From: Burkholderiales bacterium UBA2647
GTDB lineage: Bacteria; Pseudomonadota; Gammaproteobacteria; Burkholderiales; Burkholderiaceae_E
Assembly: GCA_002359635.1 (NCBI GenBank)
Contig: DENJ01000102.1
Location: forward strand, 33,373 to 76,408
DNA: 43,036 bases
Reading direction: 5' to 3'
Of the stretch, positions 7,764 to 16,000 are shown in pieces. A program made the position numbers and the translations under genes. Under the pieces are notes generated by a model that worked only from the letters and a program-made list of their open reading frames with translations, did no database searches and was not told where the DNA came from. The stretch's first letter is position 1, and every line of letters starts with the position of its first letter.

Positions 7764-8607
7764 GGATCGCATTCATCACACCCGTTGCGACAATCAACCC
7801 CATACCCAGCAATGACCAGTTGTCAGGGAAGTGATCAAATACCAGCCAGCCCATCAACAAAGCGCTCAAGGCCTGTGCATAGCTGTAAGGCGCCAGTGTT
7901 GAAACCGGGGCAACAGCATAAGCCTTGACCATCAAGTGATGGCCATAGGCGCCGATCGCCCCCATGGCGAGAAAGGCCAACCAGTCCAAAAAACTGTCAG
8001 GCCAAATCCAATAACCCGGCGCGACAAGACTAAACAACAAGGTTGCCACCACGGCTCCGATAAAAAGGGTCGGCATGGCGGGGTCGCGAGACGATAGCTT
8101 GCGGGTAAGGATCGCATAGGCGGCGAAACAAAAGGCTGTGACCAAGGGCAGTAATGAGGCCCAGGTAAAGGCTGCAAACCCGGGCTTCATGATCAATAAC
8201 ACCCCGGTAAAACTAAGGCACAGTGCGACCCAAACCCGCTTGTTGGGTTGCTCTCCAAGCAGGAAAATAGCGAGTCCAGTGACCAAAATCGGGGCGATTT
8301 GCGCGATCGTTGAAGCCTCTGCCAGGGGCATTAATCGAAGCGCGGAAAAAAAACACAAGGTTGATAGACCAAGTGCCAAACCGCGGGCGATTTGTAGCCC
8401 AGGTGCACTACTGTGCACGAGCTTGAACCCCATGCTCGGGGCGAAAAGCGCAAGCATGATAAAGACGTTGAAAAAATAACGGGCCCATGCCACCTGGACC
8501 GGCGCATAGCGCATGCTCGCCCATTTGGCAATCGCGTCCATCACACTGAAAAGACTAAGCGCAATAACAAATAAGACAATCCCACGACGCTGCGACGAAT
8601 CGGTCAT
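7738..8607 (-). CDS. EamA/DMT-superfamily transporter
   Basis: This is a 289-residue inner-membrane protein of the drug/metabolite transporter superfamily, with two EamA repeats of about five helices each. Hydrophobic segments fill the sequence from GIVLFVIALSLFSVMDAIAK to WSLLGMGLIVATGVMNAIL. The conserved ARYFFNVFIML and EQPNKRVWVALCLSFTGVLLI segments are visible. Substrate is unknown; family members export amino acids, nucleotides or drugs. Its start overlaps the cysM stop by four bases (ATGA), so it is cotranscribed with cysM. Export of cysteine or a related metabolite is conceivable from context only. Confidence 0.88.
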   Translation of the reverse strand: MTDSSQRRGIVLFVIALSLFSVMDAIAKWASMRYAPVQVAWARYFFNVFIMLALFAPSMGFKLVHSSAPGLQIARGLALGLSTLCFFSALRLMPLAEASTIAQIAPILVTGLAIFLLGEQPNKRVWVALCLSFTGVLLIMKPGFAAFTWASLLPLVTAFCFAAYAILTRKLSSRDPAMPTLFIGAVVATLLFSLVAPGYWIWPDSFLDWLAFLAMGAIGAYGHHLMVKAYAVAPVSTLAPYSYAQALSALLMGWLVFDHFPDNWSLLGMGLIVATGVMNAILSHRASRA

Positions 8608-9524
8608 CCAGGGAAAACGCCGGTTGACAAATAGCGATCACCACGGTCACAAACGATAAAGACAATCGTTGCCTTATGGGCCTGCTCGGCGATTCGCTGC
8701 GCAATCACGCAAGCGCCGGCAGCCGAGATACCACAGAAAATACCCTCTTTGGCTGCGAGTTCGCGCGCGGTTGACTCAGCTTCGGCTTGTGAAACATAGG
8801 CTATCTCATCGACGATGGCGTGCTGATAAATCGAAGGCAAATAGGCCTCGGGCCATTTTCGGATACCAGGTATCGAAGAGCCTTCTTCGGGCTGCGCGCC
8901 CACAATTTGAATCGCGGCATGACGTTCTTTTAAATAGCGCGATACGCCTGTGATCGTGCCTGTTGTTCCCATGGACGATACAAAATGCGTGACGTTTCCC
9001 TTTGTATCGTTCCAAATTTCCGGACCTGTTGTTTCGTAGTGGGCCACCCAATTATCGTTATTAGAAAATTGGTCTAACACGCGCCCCTCGCCTCGCGCTT
9101 GCATCTCCAGGGCGAGATCACGCGCGTATTCCATGCCTTGCCGCTGGGTCACCAAAATCAGTTCAGCCCCATAGGCCTTCATCGTTTGGCGCCGCTCAAT
9201 CGATAAGTTATCAGGCATGATGAGAACCATACGGTAGCCGCGAATCGCAGCGGCCATCGCTAAAGCAATGCCCGTATTGCCGGAAGTTGCTTCGATCAAA
9301 CAATCGCCGGGCTTGATCTCACCGCGGGCTTCAGCCCGTGCAATCATCGATAACGCAGGCCGGTCTTTGACAGACCCTGCCGGGTTATTACCTTCGAGCT
9401 TCCCAAGGATGATGTTGCCACGCGCACCTGCGGCCGCCGAGACCATCCGCTGCAAACGAACCAGCGGTGTCTTGCCAATCGCATCTTCGATGGTGGGATA
9501 CAAGGTTTCAGGTTGCGTTGTCAT
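8604..9524 (-). CDS. cysM: Cysteine synthase B (O-acetylserine sulfhydrylase)
   Basis: This PLP enzyme makes L-cysteine from O-acetylserine and sulfide; CysM enzymes can often use thiosulfate too. The 306-residue protein shows LEGNNPAGSVKDRPA with the PLP lysine Lys53, the substrate loop EATSGNTGIALAMAAAIRGY, and SSMGTTGTITGVSRYLKE. The PAGSVKDRPA form and the short length favour CysM over CysK. The frame opens at a TTG five codons upstream, but the ATG at 9524 has GAGG nine bases upstream. It lies 11 bases after the oxyR stop in an operon, which places a thiol-producing step under the same transcript as the peroxide sensor. Confidence 0.93.
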   Translation of the reverse strand: MTTQPETLYPTIEDAIGKTPLVRLQRMVSAAAGARGNIILGKLEGNNPAGSVKDRPALSMIARAEARGEIKPGDCLIEATSGNTGIALAMAAAIRGYRMVLIMPDNLSIERRQTMKAYGAELILVTQRQGMEYARDLALEMQARGEGRVLDQFSNNDNWVAHYETTGPEIWNDTKGNVTHFVSSMGTTGTITGVSRYLKERHAAIQIVGAQPEEGSSIPGIRKWPEAYLPSIYQHAIVDEIAYVSQAEAESTARELAAKEGIFCGISAAGACVIAQRIAEQAHKATIVFIVCDRGDRYLSTGVFPG

Positions 9525-9535
9525 ACCGGCTGGCC

Positions 9536-10471
9536 TCAAGTGGGTGTCGTGAAATTGATGCGCTGTACGGGCAAGTCCAAAGCCTGCAGCTGCCGCTTAA
9601 GGGCCTGGATCGCCGCGGGCCGGGCAAAGCTCTTTCGCCAAGCGAGCACCACCCTGCGGCTGGGCGCAGGCGCTTCAAAAGGGATGTAGCACAAAAAGCC
9701 ATCGTCGCGCGCCCGCGGGCAGGCGGTCTGCGGTAGCACCGTAATGCCGACGCCTGATGCCACCATATGGCGGATCGTTTCGAGTGAAGACCCTTCAAAG
9801 GTCTTTTGAATTCCAGACGTGGCCTGCGAAAACCTGGAAAGCTCCGGACAAATCTCGACCACTTGATCACGAAAACAGTGTCCACTGCCGAGCAATAACA
9901 TGGTCTGTTGGGTGAGTTCGGTGGAGGGAATACGACGGCGCTTGGCCCAGGGATGCTGCCGGGGCACGGCCACCATGAAGTGTTCATCGTAAACAGGATC
10001 GATCACCAAGCCCTGCATATCAAAGGGCTCAGCAAGAATCAATACGTCGACCTCACCCTGACGCAAGCTCTCGAGCAGTTTGACCGTATAGTTTTCCTGC
10101 AAAAGCATCGGCATATTCGGGTAGGTCTGAATCATTTGAGGCACCAGCCAAGGCAACAAATAAGGCCCGATGGTGAAAATCACCCCTACCCTCAGAGGCC
10201 CTGCCAGGGGATCGCGTCCTTGCCTTGCCAGATCCTTCAAAAAGCTGGCTTCGTCGAGCACTTTTTGCGCCTGCTCGATCAGTTGATCACCGATGGCAGT
10301 GGTTTGGATGCCTGCTGTCCCACGCTCGAAAAGCTGGACCCCGAGTTCGTCTTCAAGTTTACGGATCGCCACCGAAAGCGTTGGCTGACTCACAAAGCAG
10401 GCCTCAGCGGCGCGCCCGAAGTGCTTTTCACGGGCCAGTGCAACAATGTATTTGAGTTCAGTAAGCGTCAT
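9536..10471 (-). CDS. oxyR: Hydrogen peroxide-sensing LysR-type regulator OxyR
   Basis: OxyR senses peroxide by forming a disulfide and then activates catalase, peroxiredoxin and related genes. The 311-residue protein has a LysR winged helix at the N-terminus (MTLTELKYIVALAREKHFGRA, with SQPTLSVAIRKLEDELG) and the LLGSGHCFRDQVVEICPEL segment. The two cysteines fall at residues 199 and 208, exactly the numbers of the redox pair in E. coli OxyR, so peroxide sensing is very likely retained. It lies 19 bases after recG and 11 before cysM on the same strand. OxyR-recG linkage is known from Pseudomonas aeruginosa, though there oxyR is first. Confidence 0.95.
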   Translation of the reverse strand: MTLTELKYIVALAREKHFGRAAEACFVSQPTLSVAIRKLEDELGVQLFERGTAGIQTTAIGDQLIEQAQKVLDEASFLKDLARQGRDPLAGPLRVGVIFTIGPYLLPWLVPQMIQTYPNMPMLLQENYTVKLLESLRQGEVDVLILAEPFDMQGLVIDPVYDEHFMVAVPRQHPWAKRRRIPSTELTQQTMLLLGSGHCFRDQVVEICPELSRFSQATSGIQKTFEGSSLETIRHMVASGVGITVLPQTACPRARDDGFLCYIPFEAPAPSRRVVLAWRKSFARPAAIQALKRQLQALDLPVQRINFTTPT

Positions 10472-10490
10472 AGCCCCCGATTATCGCCCG

Positions 10491-12557
10491 TCAGGCCTGC
10501 AGGCGATCTTCAACACCACCTTGCCAACAGGCGATCAAAGCCTTAATGGCCGCATCCTCGCAGCCCTTCTCCGCCAGCAGGCGACTTGCCAACGCACGCA
10601 AAGCCTCTAGATCATCTGCATCGCGCTCGAGATCAGCGTAGCGCAACAGCGAAAGTCCCGACTGGCGCAAGCCCAGAAATTCGCCAGGACCCCTGATGCG
10701 CAGATCTTCGCGGGCGATCTCAAAGCCGTCTTGGTGCTGATAAATCGCCTTCAATCTCGCCCTTGCACTTTCGCCAAGCGCGTCGCCATAGAGCAAAACA
10801 CACTGACTTTTCGCCTTGCCACGACCCACGCGACCGCGCAACTGATGCAACTGTGCAAGACCAAATCGTTCGGCGTGTTCAATCACCATCAAACTCGCCT
10901 GCGGCACATCGACACCGACCTCAATGACCGTGGTCGCAACCAGCACTTTGATATGCCCTGCCTGAAAAGCCTGCATCACCGTCTGTTTTTCCAGTGCTGA
11001 CAATCGTCCGTGAACCAAGCCCACTTCGATGCCAGGCAGTGCCAGGGACAACTGCTCAAAACTTTCCTGAGCATGACGCAAGTCAAGCGCCTCGCTTTCC
11101 TCAATCAAGGGACAGACCCAATACACTTGGTGCGAGGATTCGACCTCAGCTCGCACCCATTGCATCAAATCCATTCGGCGTGAGGCTTGAAGCAAGCGTG
11201 TGCGTATCGGCGATCGGCCAGGTGGTAGCTCATCGATCACCGAAACATCAAGGTCAGCGAGATAACTCATCGCCAGGGTGCGCGGAATCGGCGTCGCACT
11301 CATCATCAACAGGTGAGGCTCCAAGCCATCCTCCCGTTTATGGCGCAAGCTCAGGCGTTGCCTCACGCCAAAGCGATGCTGCTCGTCGACGATCGCAAGA
11401 CCGAGATTGGCAAAGCGCACCTTTTCTTCGAGTAAAGCATGGGTCCCAAATATCAGATCGATTTCTGCCTGCGCAATCGATTCCCGGCGTCGTCGCTTTT
11501 CGCTCTCTTTGAGGCCGCCGCTCAGCCTCTCGCTACGAATGCCGAGCCTTTCGAGCAAGGGCAGACACTTGGCCGCGTGTTGATCAGCCAGAACCTCGGT
11601 TGGCGCCAGGAGGGCAACTTGATAGCCACAATCGATCGCCTGCAAAGCTGTCAACAAGGCGACGATGGTTTTGCCACTGCCCACATCGCCTTGCAGCAGT
11701 CGATGCATTGGAATCGGCCTTGAAAGGTCGGCGATAAGCTCGGCCAAAACCCTTCGCTGCGCGCCTGTCAACGGGAAGGGTAAAGCAGCAAGCGCGCAAT
11801 CAAGTCCTCGGTTTTGGTGGTTCATCGTGGGCGCGACGCGGCCAGCGCGTCGCAGTCTTGCTCGCTGCAGCCCAAGTTGTTGCGCAAGCAGTTCGTCGCA
11901 AATAATCCGGCGGCAGTGCGGATCGGAACGTGCGGTCAATGCCTCCGGCCTGGCCCGCGCGGGTGGCTTGTGAATAAACCTTAGCGCAGCAGACATGTCC
12001 GGCAAAGGCGAGTCAAGGCCAAGGGCCTGCTGCAACGATGATGCCGAGGCGGGCTCGGGCCAATCGAGTCGATCAAGCGCTTGTCCGATGGCGCGCGCCA
12101 GCGTCCATTGACTGAGTCCCGCGGTCGTGGGGTACACCGGCGAGAGGTCTTTATCGAGCGGCGTCCCGAAGCCCTTCACCAAGCGCCATTGGGGATGCAG
12201 CATTTCCAGCCCCAGCACACTGCGTTTGATTTCGCCTTGTACGCGGATGTGTTTGCCCGGCTGCCATTGTGAAAGCTGTGACGCGTAGACCTTAAAAAAG
12301 ATCAAATGAACAGTGACACCACCCTCATCGGTCGCCTGCAGGCGACAGGTCTGTTTGCTTCGCGACGGCGGATGAACCAAGCCTATTTTGAGATCACACT
12401 GGATCAGTTGGCCGTCCAGCGCCTGATCAAGTGGTGTTAAGCGCGTCCAATCTTCATAACGCAGCGGCCAGTGAAGTAGGAAATCAGCATCACCCTCAAG
12501 TCCGAGTAGCTTGAAACGGCGCTCATTATTGTGCGGGCTCTGCTGATTCGCGGCCAT
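10491..12557 (-). CDS. recG: ATP-dependent DNA helicase RecG
   Basis: RecG is a double-strand translocase that reverses stalled forks and unwinds branched DNA such as D-loops and R-loops. The 688-residue protein has the N-terminal wedge/OB region (about 1-150), then Walker A LQGDVGSGKTIVAL (GDVGSGKT at 290-297), the DEQH box (391-394) in IVDEQHRFGVRQR, MMSATPIPRTLAMSY, and the C-terminal helicase motifs ATTVIEVGVDVPQAS and QLHQLRGRVGRGK. Length is typical. Its start lies 15 bases after the ridA stop, so it belongs to a ridA-recG-oxyR-cysM-eamA transcription unit. Confidence 0.97.
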   Translation of the reverse strand: MAANQQSPHNNERRFKLLGLEGDADFLLHWPLRYEDWTRLTPLDQALDGQLIQCDLKIGLVHPPSRSKQTCRLQATDEGGVTVHLIFFKVYASQLSQWQPGKHIRVQGEIKRSVLGLEMLHPQWRLVKGFGTPLDKDLSPVYPTTAGLSQWTLARAIGQALDRLDWPEPASASSLQQALGLDSPLPDMSAALRFIHKPPARARPEALTARSDPHCRRIICDELLAQQLGLQRARLRRAGRVAPTMNHQNRGLDCALAALPFPLTGAQRRVLAELIADLSRPIPMHRLLQGDVGSGKTIVALLTALQAIDCGYQVALLAPTEVLADQHAAKCLPLLERLGIRSERLSGGLKESEKRRRRESIAQAEIDLIFGTHALLEEKVRFANLGLAIVDEQHRFGVRQRLSLRHKREDGLEPHLLMMSATPIPRTLAMSYLADLDVSVIDELPPGRSPIRTRLLQASRRMDLMQWVRAEVESSHQVYWVCPLIEESEALDLRHAQESFEQLSLALPGIEVGLVHGRLSALEKQTVMQAFQAGHIKVLVATTVIEVGVDVPQASLMVIEHAERFGLAQLHQLRGRVGRGKAKSQCVLLYGDALGESARARLKAIYQHQDGFEIAREDLRIRGPGEFLGLRQSGLSLLRYADLERDADDLEALRALASRLLAEKGCEDAAIKALIACWQGGVEDRLQA

Positions 12558-12572
12558 GAGCTAGCGCAAGCA

Positions 12573-12956
12573 TCATGGACGAACCATGATTGCCTCGACC
12601 TCGAAGGACGCACCTTTGGGCAGGGCTGAAACCTGTACCGTCGAACGCGCCGGATACGGTGCCTGAAAGAAGGTCTGCATGGTCTGGTTTACCACCGCGA
12701 AGTCGTTCAAGTCGGTGAGAAACAAGGTCAGTTTGACGCAATCGGCCAATTCGCCACCGGCGGCCTCACAAACGGCTTGAAGGTTGCCAAAGGCCTGTCT
12801 GACCTGCGCTTCGATGCCACCCATAATCAATTGACCGGTTTGCGGATCAAGGGGAATCTGTCCCGACAGAAAGACCATGCGGTCAACGGCAATGGCCTGG
12901 GAATAAGGACCAATCGCTGCAGGAGCTGCTGTTGTTTGAATCGTCTGACGCGACAT
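12573..12956 (-). CDS. ridA: 2-iminobutanoate/2-iminopropanoate deaminase RidA
   Basis: RidA hydrolyses reactive enamine/imine intermediates released by PLP enzymes such as threonine dehydratase, and so protects other PLP enzymes. The 127-residue protein shows GPYSQAIAVDRMVFLSGQIP and YPARSTVQVSALPKGASFEV, with the carboxylate-binding Arg104 and nearby Glu119 matching Arg105/Glu120 of the best-studied members. The frame is open upstream to 13115, but the homology starts at the ATG at 12956, with a GAGG-type ribosome site just upstream. It is divergent from uvrA across a 70-base gap and leads the recG-oxyR-cysM operon; cysM encodes a PLP enzyme that could benefit from it. Confidence 0.95.
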   Translation of the reverse strand: MSRQTIQTTAAPAAIGPYSQAIAVDRMVFLSGQIPLDPQTGQLIMGGIEAQVRQAFGNLQAVCEAAGGELADCVKLTLFLTDLNDFAVVNQTMQTFFQAPYPARSTVQVSALPKGASFEVEAIMVRP

Positions 12957-13002
12957 AAAAACCTCTTTCGATGGGCTTAGAGCAGGTAGGCTCAAATACA
13001 GG

Positions 13003-13016
13003 ACGGTTGAAACCGT
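13003..13016. promoter_or_regulatory. Inverted repeat before uvrA
   Basis: ACGGTT-GA-AACCGT is a perfect 6-bp inverted repeat in the 70-base gap between ridA and uvrA, 10 bases before the uvrA ATG. It could be an operator or a small hairpin that affects uvrA translation. I found no CTG-N10-CAG LexA box in the gap, so SOS control is not evident. Confidence 0.3.
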
Positions 13017-13026
13017 TGATGGGACA

Positions 13027-16000
13027 ATGCTAGCCCAATTTGCGCGTCCGTCGGCCATGCACCCTCCAAAACATCCACCCATCCGCATTCGCGGTGCTCG
13101 ACAGAACAATCTCAAAAACCTCGATCTTGATATTCCTACCGGCGAATTGGTCGTGGTGACCGGCGTGTCGGGTTCGGGAAAATCCTCGCTGGTATTCGAT
13201 ACCCTGTATGCCGAAGGGCAGCGTCGTTACGTGGAGACCTTCTCGGCCTACGCGCGACAGTTTCTCGATCGCATGGACCGCCCGCAGGTGGATCGCATCG
13301 ACGGCGTGCCGCCGGCCATTGCGATTGATCAAACCAACCCGGTGAGAACCTCGCGGTCCACGGTGGGTACGATGACGGAAATCAACGACCATTTGAAGCT
13401 ACTGTGGGCGCGCTTTGCGCAGGCGCATTGCCCCCAAGGCCATGGTCCAATCAAACCCTCCCATGCTGCAGGGGTTTGCCAGGACCTGTTGGCCAAAGCC
13501 GCGGAAGCTGCCGACCCCCGATTGCTGATCTGCTTTCCGGTTGCCATACCGGAAGCCTTCAGCCAGGAAGAGGTTGAAGCCATGCTGCTCTCTCAGGGCT
13601 ACACACGAACCCATGGTCAATCCTACGAAGCGCGCGGGCGTCGCTTCATTGACGTTATTCAAGATCGATTTCGTGCCTTACAGACCGATGCCGGGCGGCT
13701 TCGCGAGGCTGTTGAGGCCTGTTTCAGCAGACCCGAAGGTCGTTTGATCGTGCACGCGCTGCTGAGCGAGGATCAGTCAGTGGCCTGGCACTGGAGCAAT
13801 AAGCAGCGCTGCCTGACTTGCGATCACAGCTTTTCCGCCGTCACCCCAAGCCATTTTTCCTTCAACTCGCCAATTGGCGCCTGCGAGACCTGTCGCGGCT
13901 TTGGGCGGGTGATTGGTATTGACTGGGATCTGGTGATCCCCGATGCATCAAAAACACTTGCCCAAGGCGCGATCAAGCCCTGGCAGACCGAGAGTTTCAA
14001 GGCATGCCAACTCGATTTGATGAAGTTCGCCCCCCTGCAGGCGATCGACCTTCATCGCCCCTGGCAGGCTTTGAGTGAATCAGCGAAACAATGGGTACTC
14101 GATGGCGATCCTCAATGGCGGGGCGACTGGAAGCGCCAGTGGTATGGCGCCAAGCGATTTTTCGAATGGCTTGAATCAAAAGCCTACAAAATGCACGTGC
14201 GTGTTTTACTTTCGCGCTATCGCGCCTATACGCCCTGCGCGGCCTGTTCAGGCACGCGGCTTAAGCCCGAGGCTGGTTTCTGGAAACTCGCCGACAAAGA
14301 TTTGCACACGCTTATGCTCGAACCGCTTGCTGACGTGCGGACCTGGTTTGAGGATCTGGCTGATCGGCTACCCAGCGACGAAGCCGCAGCCCAATTACGC
14401 CTCGAGATTCAAGCCAGACTGGGGTATTTATGCGAGGTAGGGCTCGGTTACCTGACCCTCGATCGGCAATCGCGTACGCTCTCCGGGGGTGAGGTGCAGC
14501 GGATCAACCTCACCACTGCGCTGGGTACCTCGCTGGTCAACACGCTTTTCGTGCTCGATGAGCCCTCCATTGGCCTCCACCCGAGAGACATGGATCGCAT
14601 TATTGGGGTGATGCAACGCCTACGCGATGCGGGCAATTCGCTGGTGGTCGTTGAACATGATCCGGCTGTCATGTGGGCTGCAGACCGCTTGCTTGATCTG
14701 GGGCCAGGTCCAGGCGAGCGCGGGGGCGAGATACTTTTCTGGGGCAAACCAGAGGCAATCCATCAGGCAAGCAGCCTCACCGCGGACTACCTGCTCGGAC
14801 GACGGCAACTCGTTCAAGGACCCCGACAAGGTCGCGAAGTGAGCGAAAAGACAGCAAAACTCATTATCGAAGGGGCGCGCGAGAACAATCTGAAAAATAT
14901 ATCTGTGAGCCTTCCTTTGCAACGACTGGTTTGCCTCACCGGTGTATCGGGTTCCGGGAAATCCACCCTGATGCAAGGCATCTTGTTACCCGCCCTGCTG
15001 AAGGCAAAGGGAAAGACGAGCGAGGCGCCAGGCGAACACGATCGCCTGCTGGGGGACGACTGGATTGAGGACGTCGTCCATGTTGACCAATCGCCCATCG
15101 GCAAGACGGCGCGCTCTAATCCCGTGAGTTATGTCGGTGCCTTTGAGGGCGTACGCAAACGCTTTGCTGCGCTTCAGGCATCGCGTGAGCGGTCCTACAG
15201 TGCCGGAACCTTTAGCTTTAACAGCGGAAACGGCCGTTGCCAGACCTGCTCCGGCAGCGGTTTCGAACACATTGAGATGCAGTTCTTGTCTGACGTCTAT
15301 TTGCGTTGCCCGGATTGCGATGGCCGACGGTTTCGTGCCGAAGTGCTCGAGGTCAAAGAACGCGGCAAAAGTGTCGCCGACGTGCTGGCCATGACGGTAG
15401 CTGAGGCCTTGATCTTTTATGAGCGCGACCCGGAGATTCGTAGCAGGCTCCAGCCTCTGGTCGAGGTCGGACTGGAGTACCTGAGCTTGGGTCAGCCTGT
15501 GCCGAGTCTTTCCGGCGGAGAAGCCCAGCGCCTGAAGCTAGCCGGTTTCCTGGCACAAGCTGCCGCCGATGCGCGCAGTCCGCGTCGACGCATGCAAGCA
15601 GGGCGACGCGCCGGGACGCTTTTTTTGTTTGACGAACCAACCACGGGACTTCATTTTGACGATATCCGCAAATTGCTCAAAGCCTTTAGGCAACTGCTTG
15701 ATGCTGGCCATTCACTGCTTGTGATTGAACACAATCTGGATGTGATCAGCGCTTGCGACTGGGTGATTGACCTGGGCCCGGAGGCGGGTGATGCCGGCGG
15801 CCATGTGGTGGCCTGTGACACACCGGAAGGCCTAAGCACGCATCCACAATCGCATACGGGACGGGCGTTGGCGAACTACCAGATGCTTCGTGAACCTCAG
15901 CCTGGCTCGTTCACAGCCACTGGCGATAGCGCCCCGCGCTTGCAGGCTAAGGCGGCCATCGAGAGCAGCAATCGCTTGCAAGCCGGCGAGGCCATCGTGG

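Noticed and set aside
10994..11512. Long plus-strand reading frame opposite recG
   Set aside because: It lies antisense to strongly conserved helicase motifs, has no family features and reads as the shadow of a GC-rich gene. The same holds for the open frames opposite the acyl-CoA dehydrogenase (3592-4131), etfA (4279-4800) and ccmF (25115-25642).
12957..13026. LexA (SOS) box in front of uvrA
   Set aside because: No CTG-N10-CAG pattern was found in the gap; only a short inverted repeat is present.
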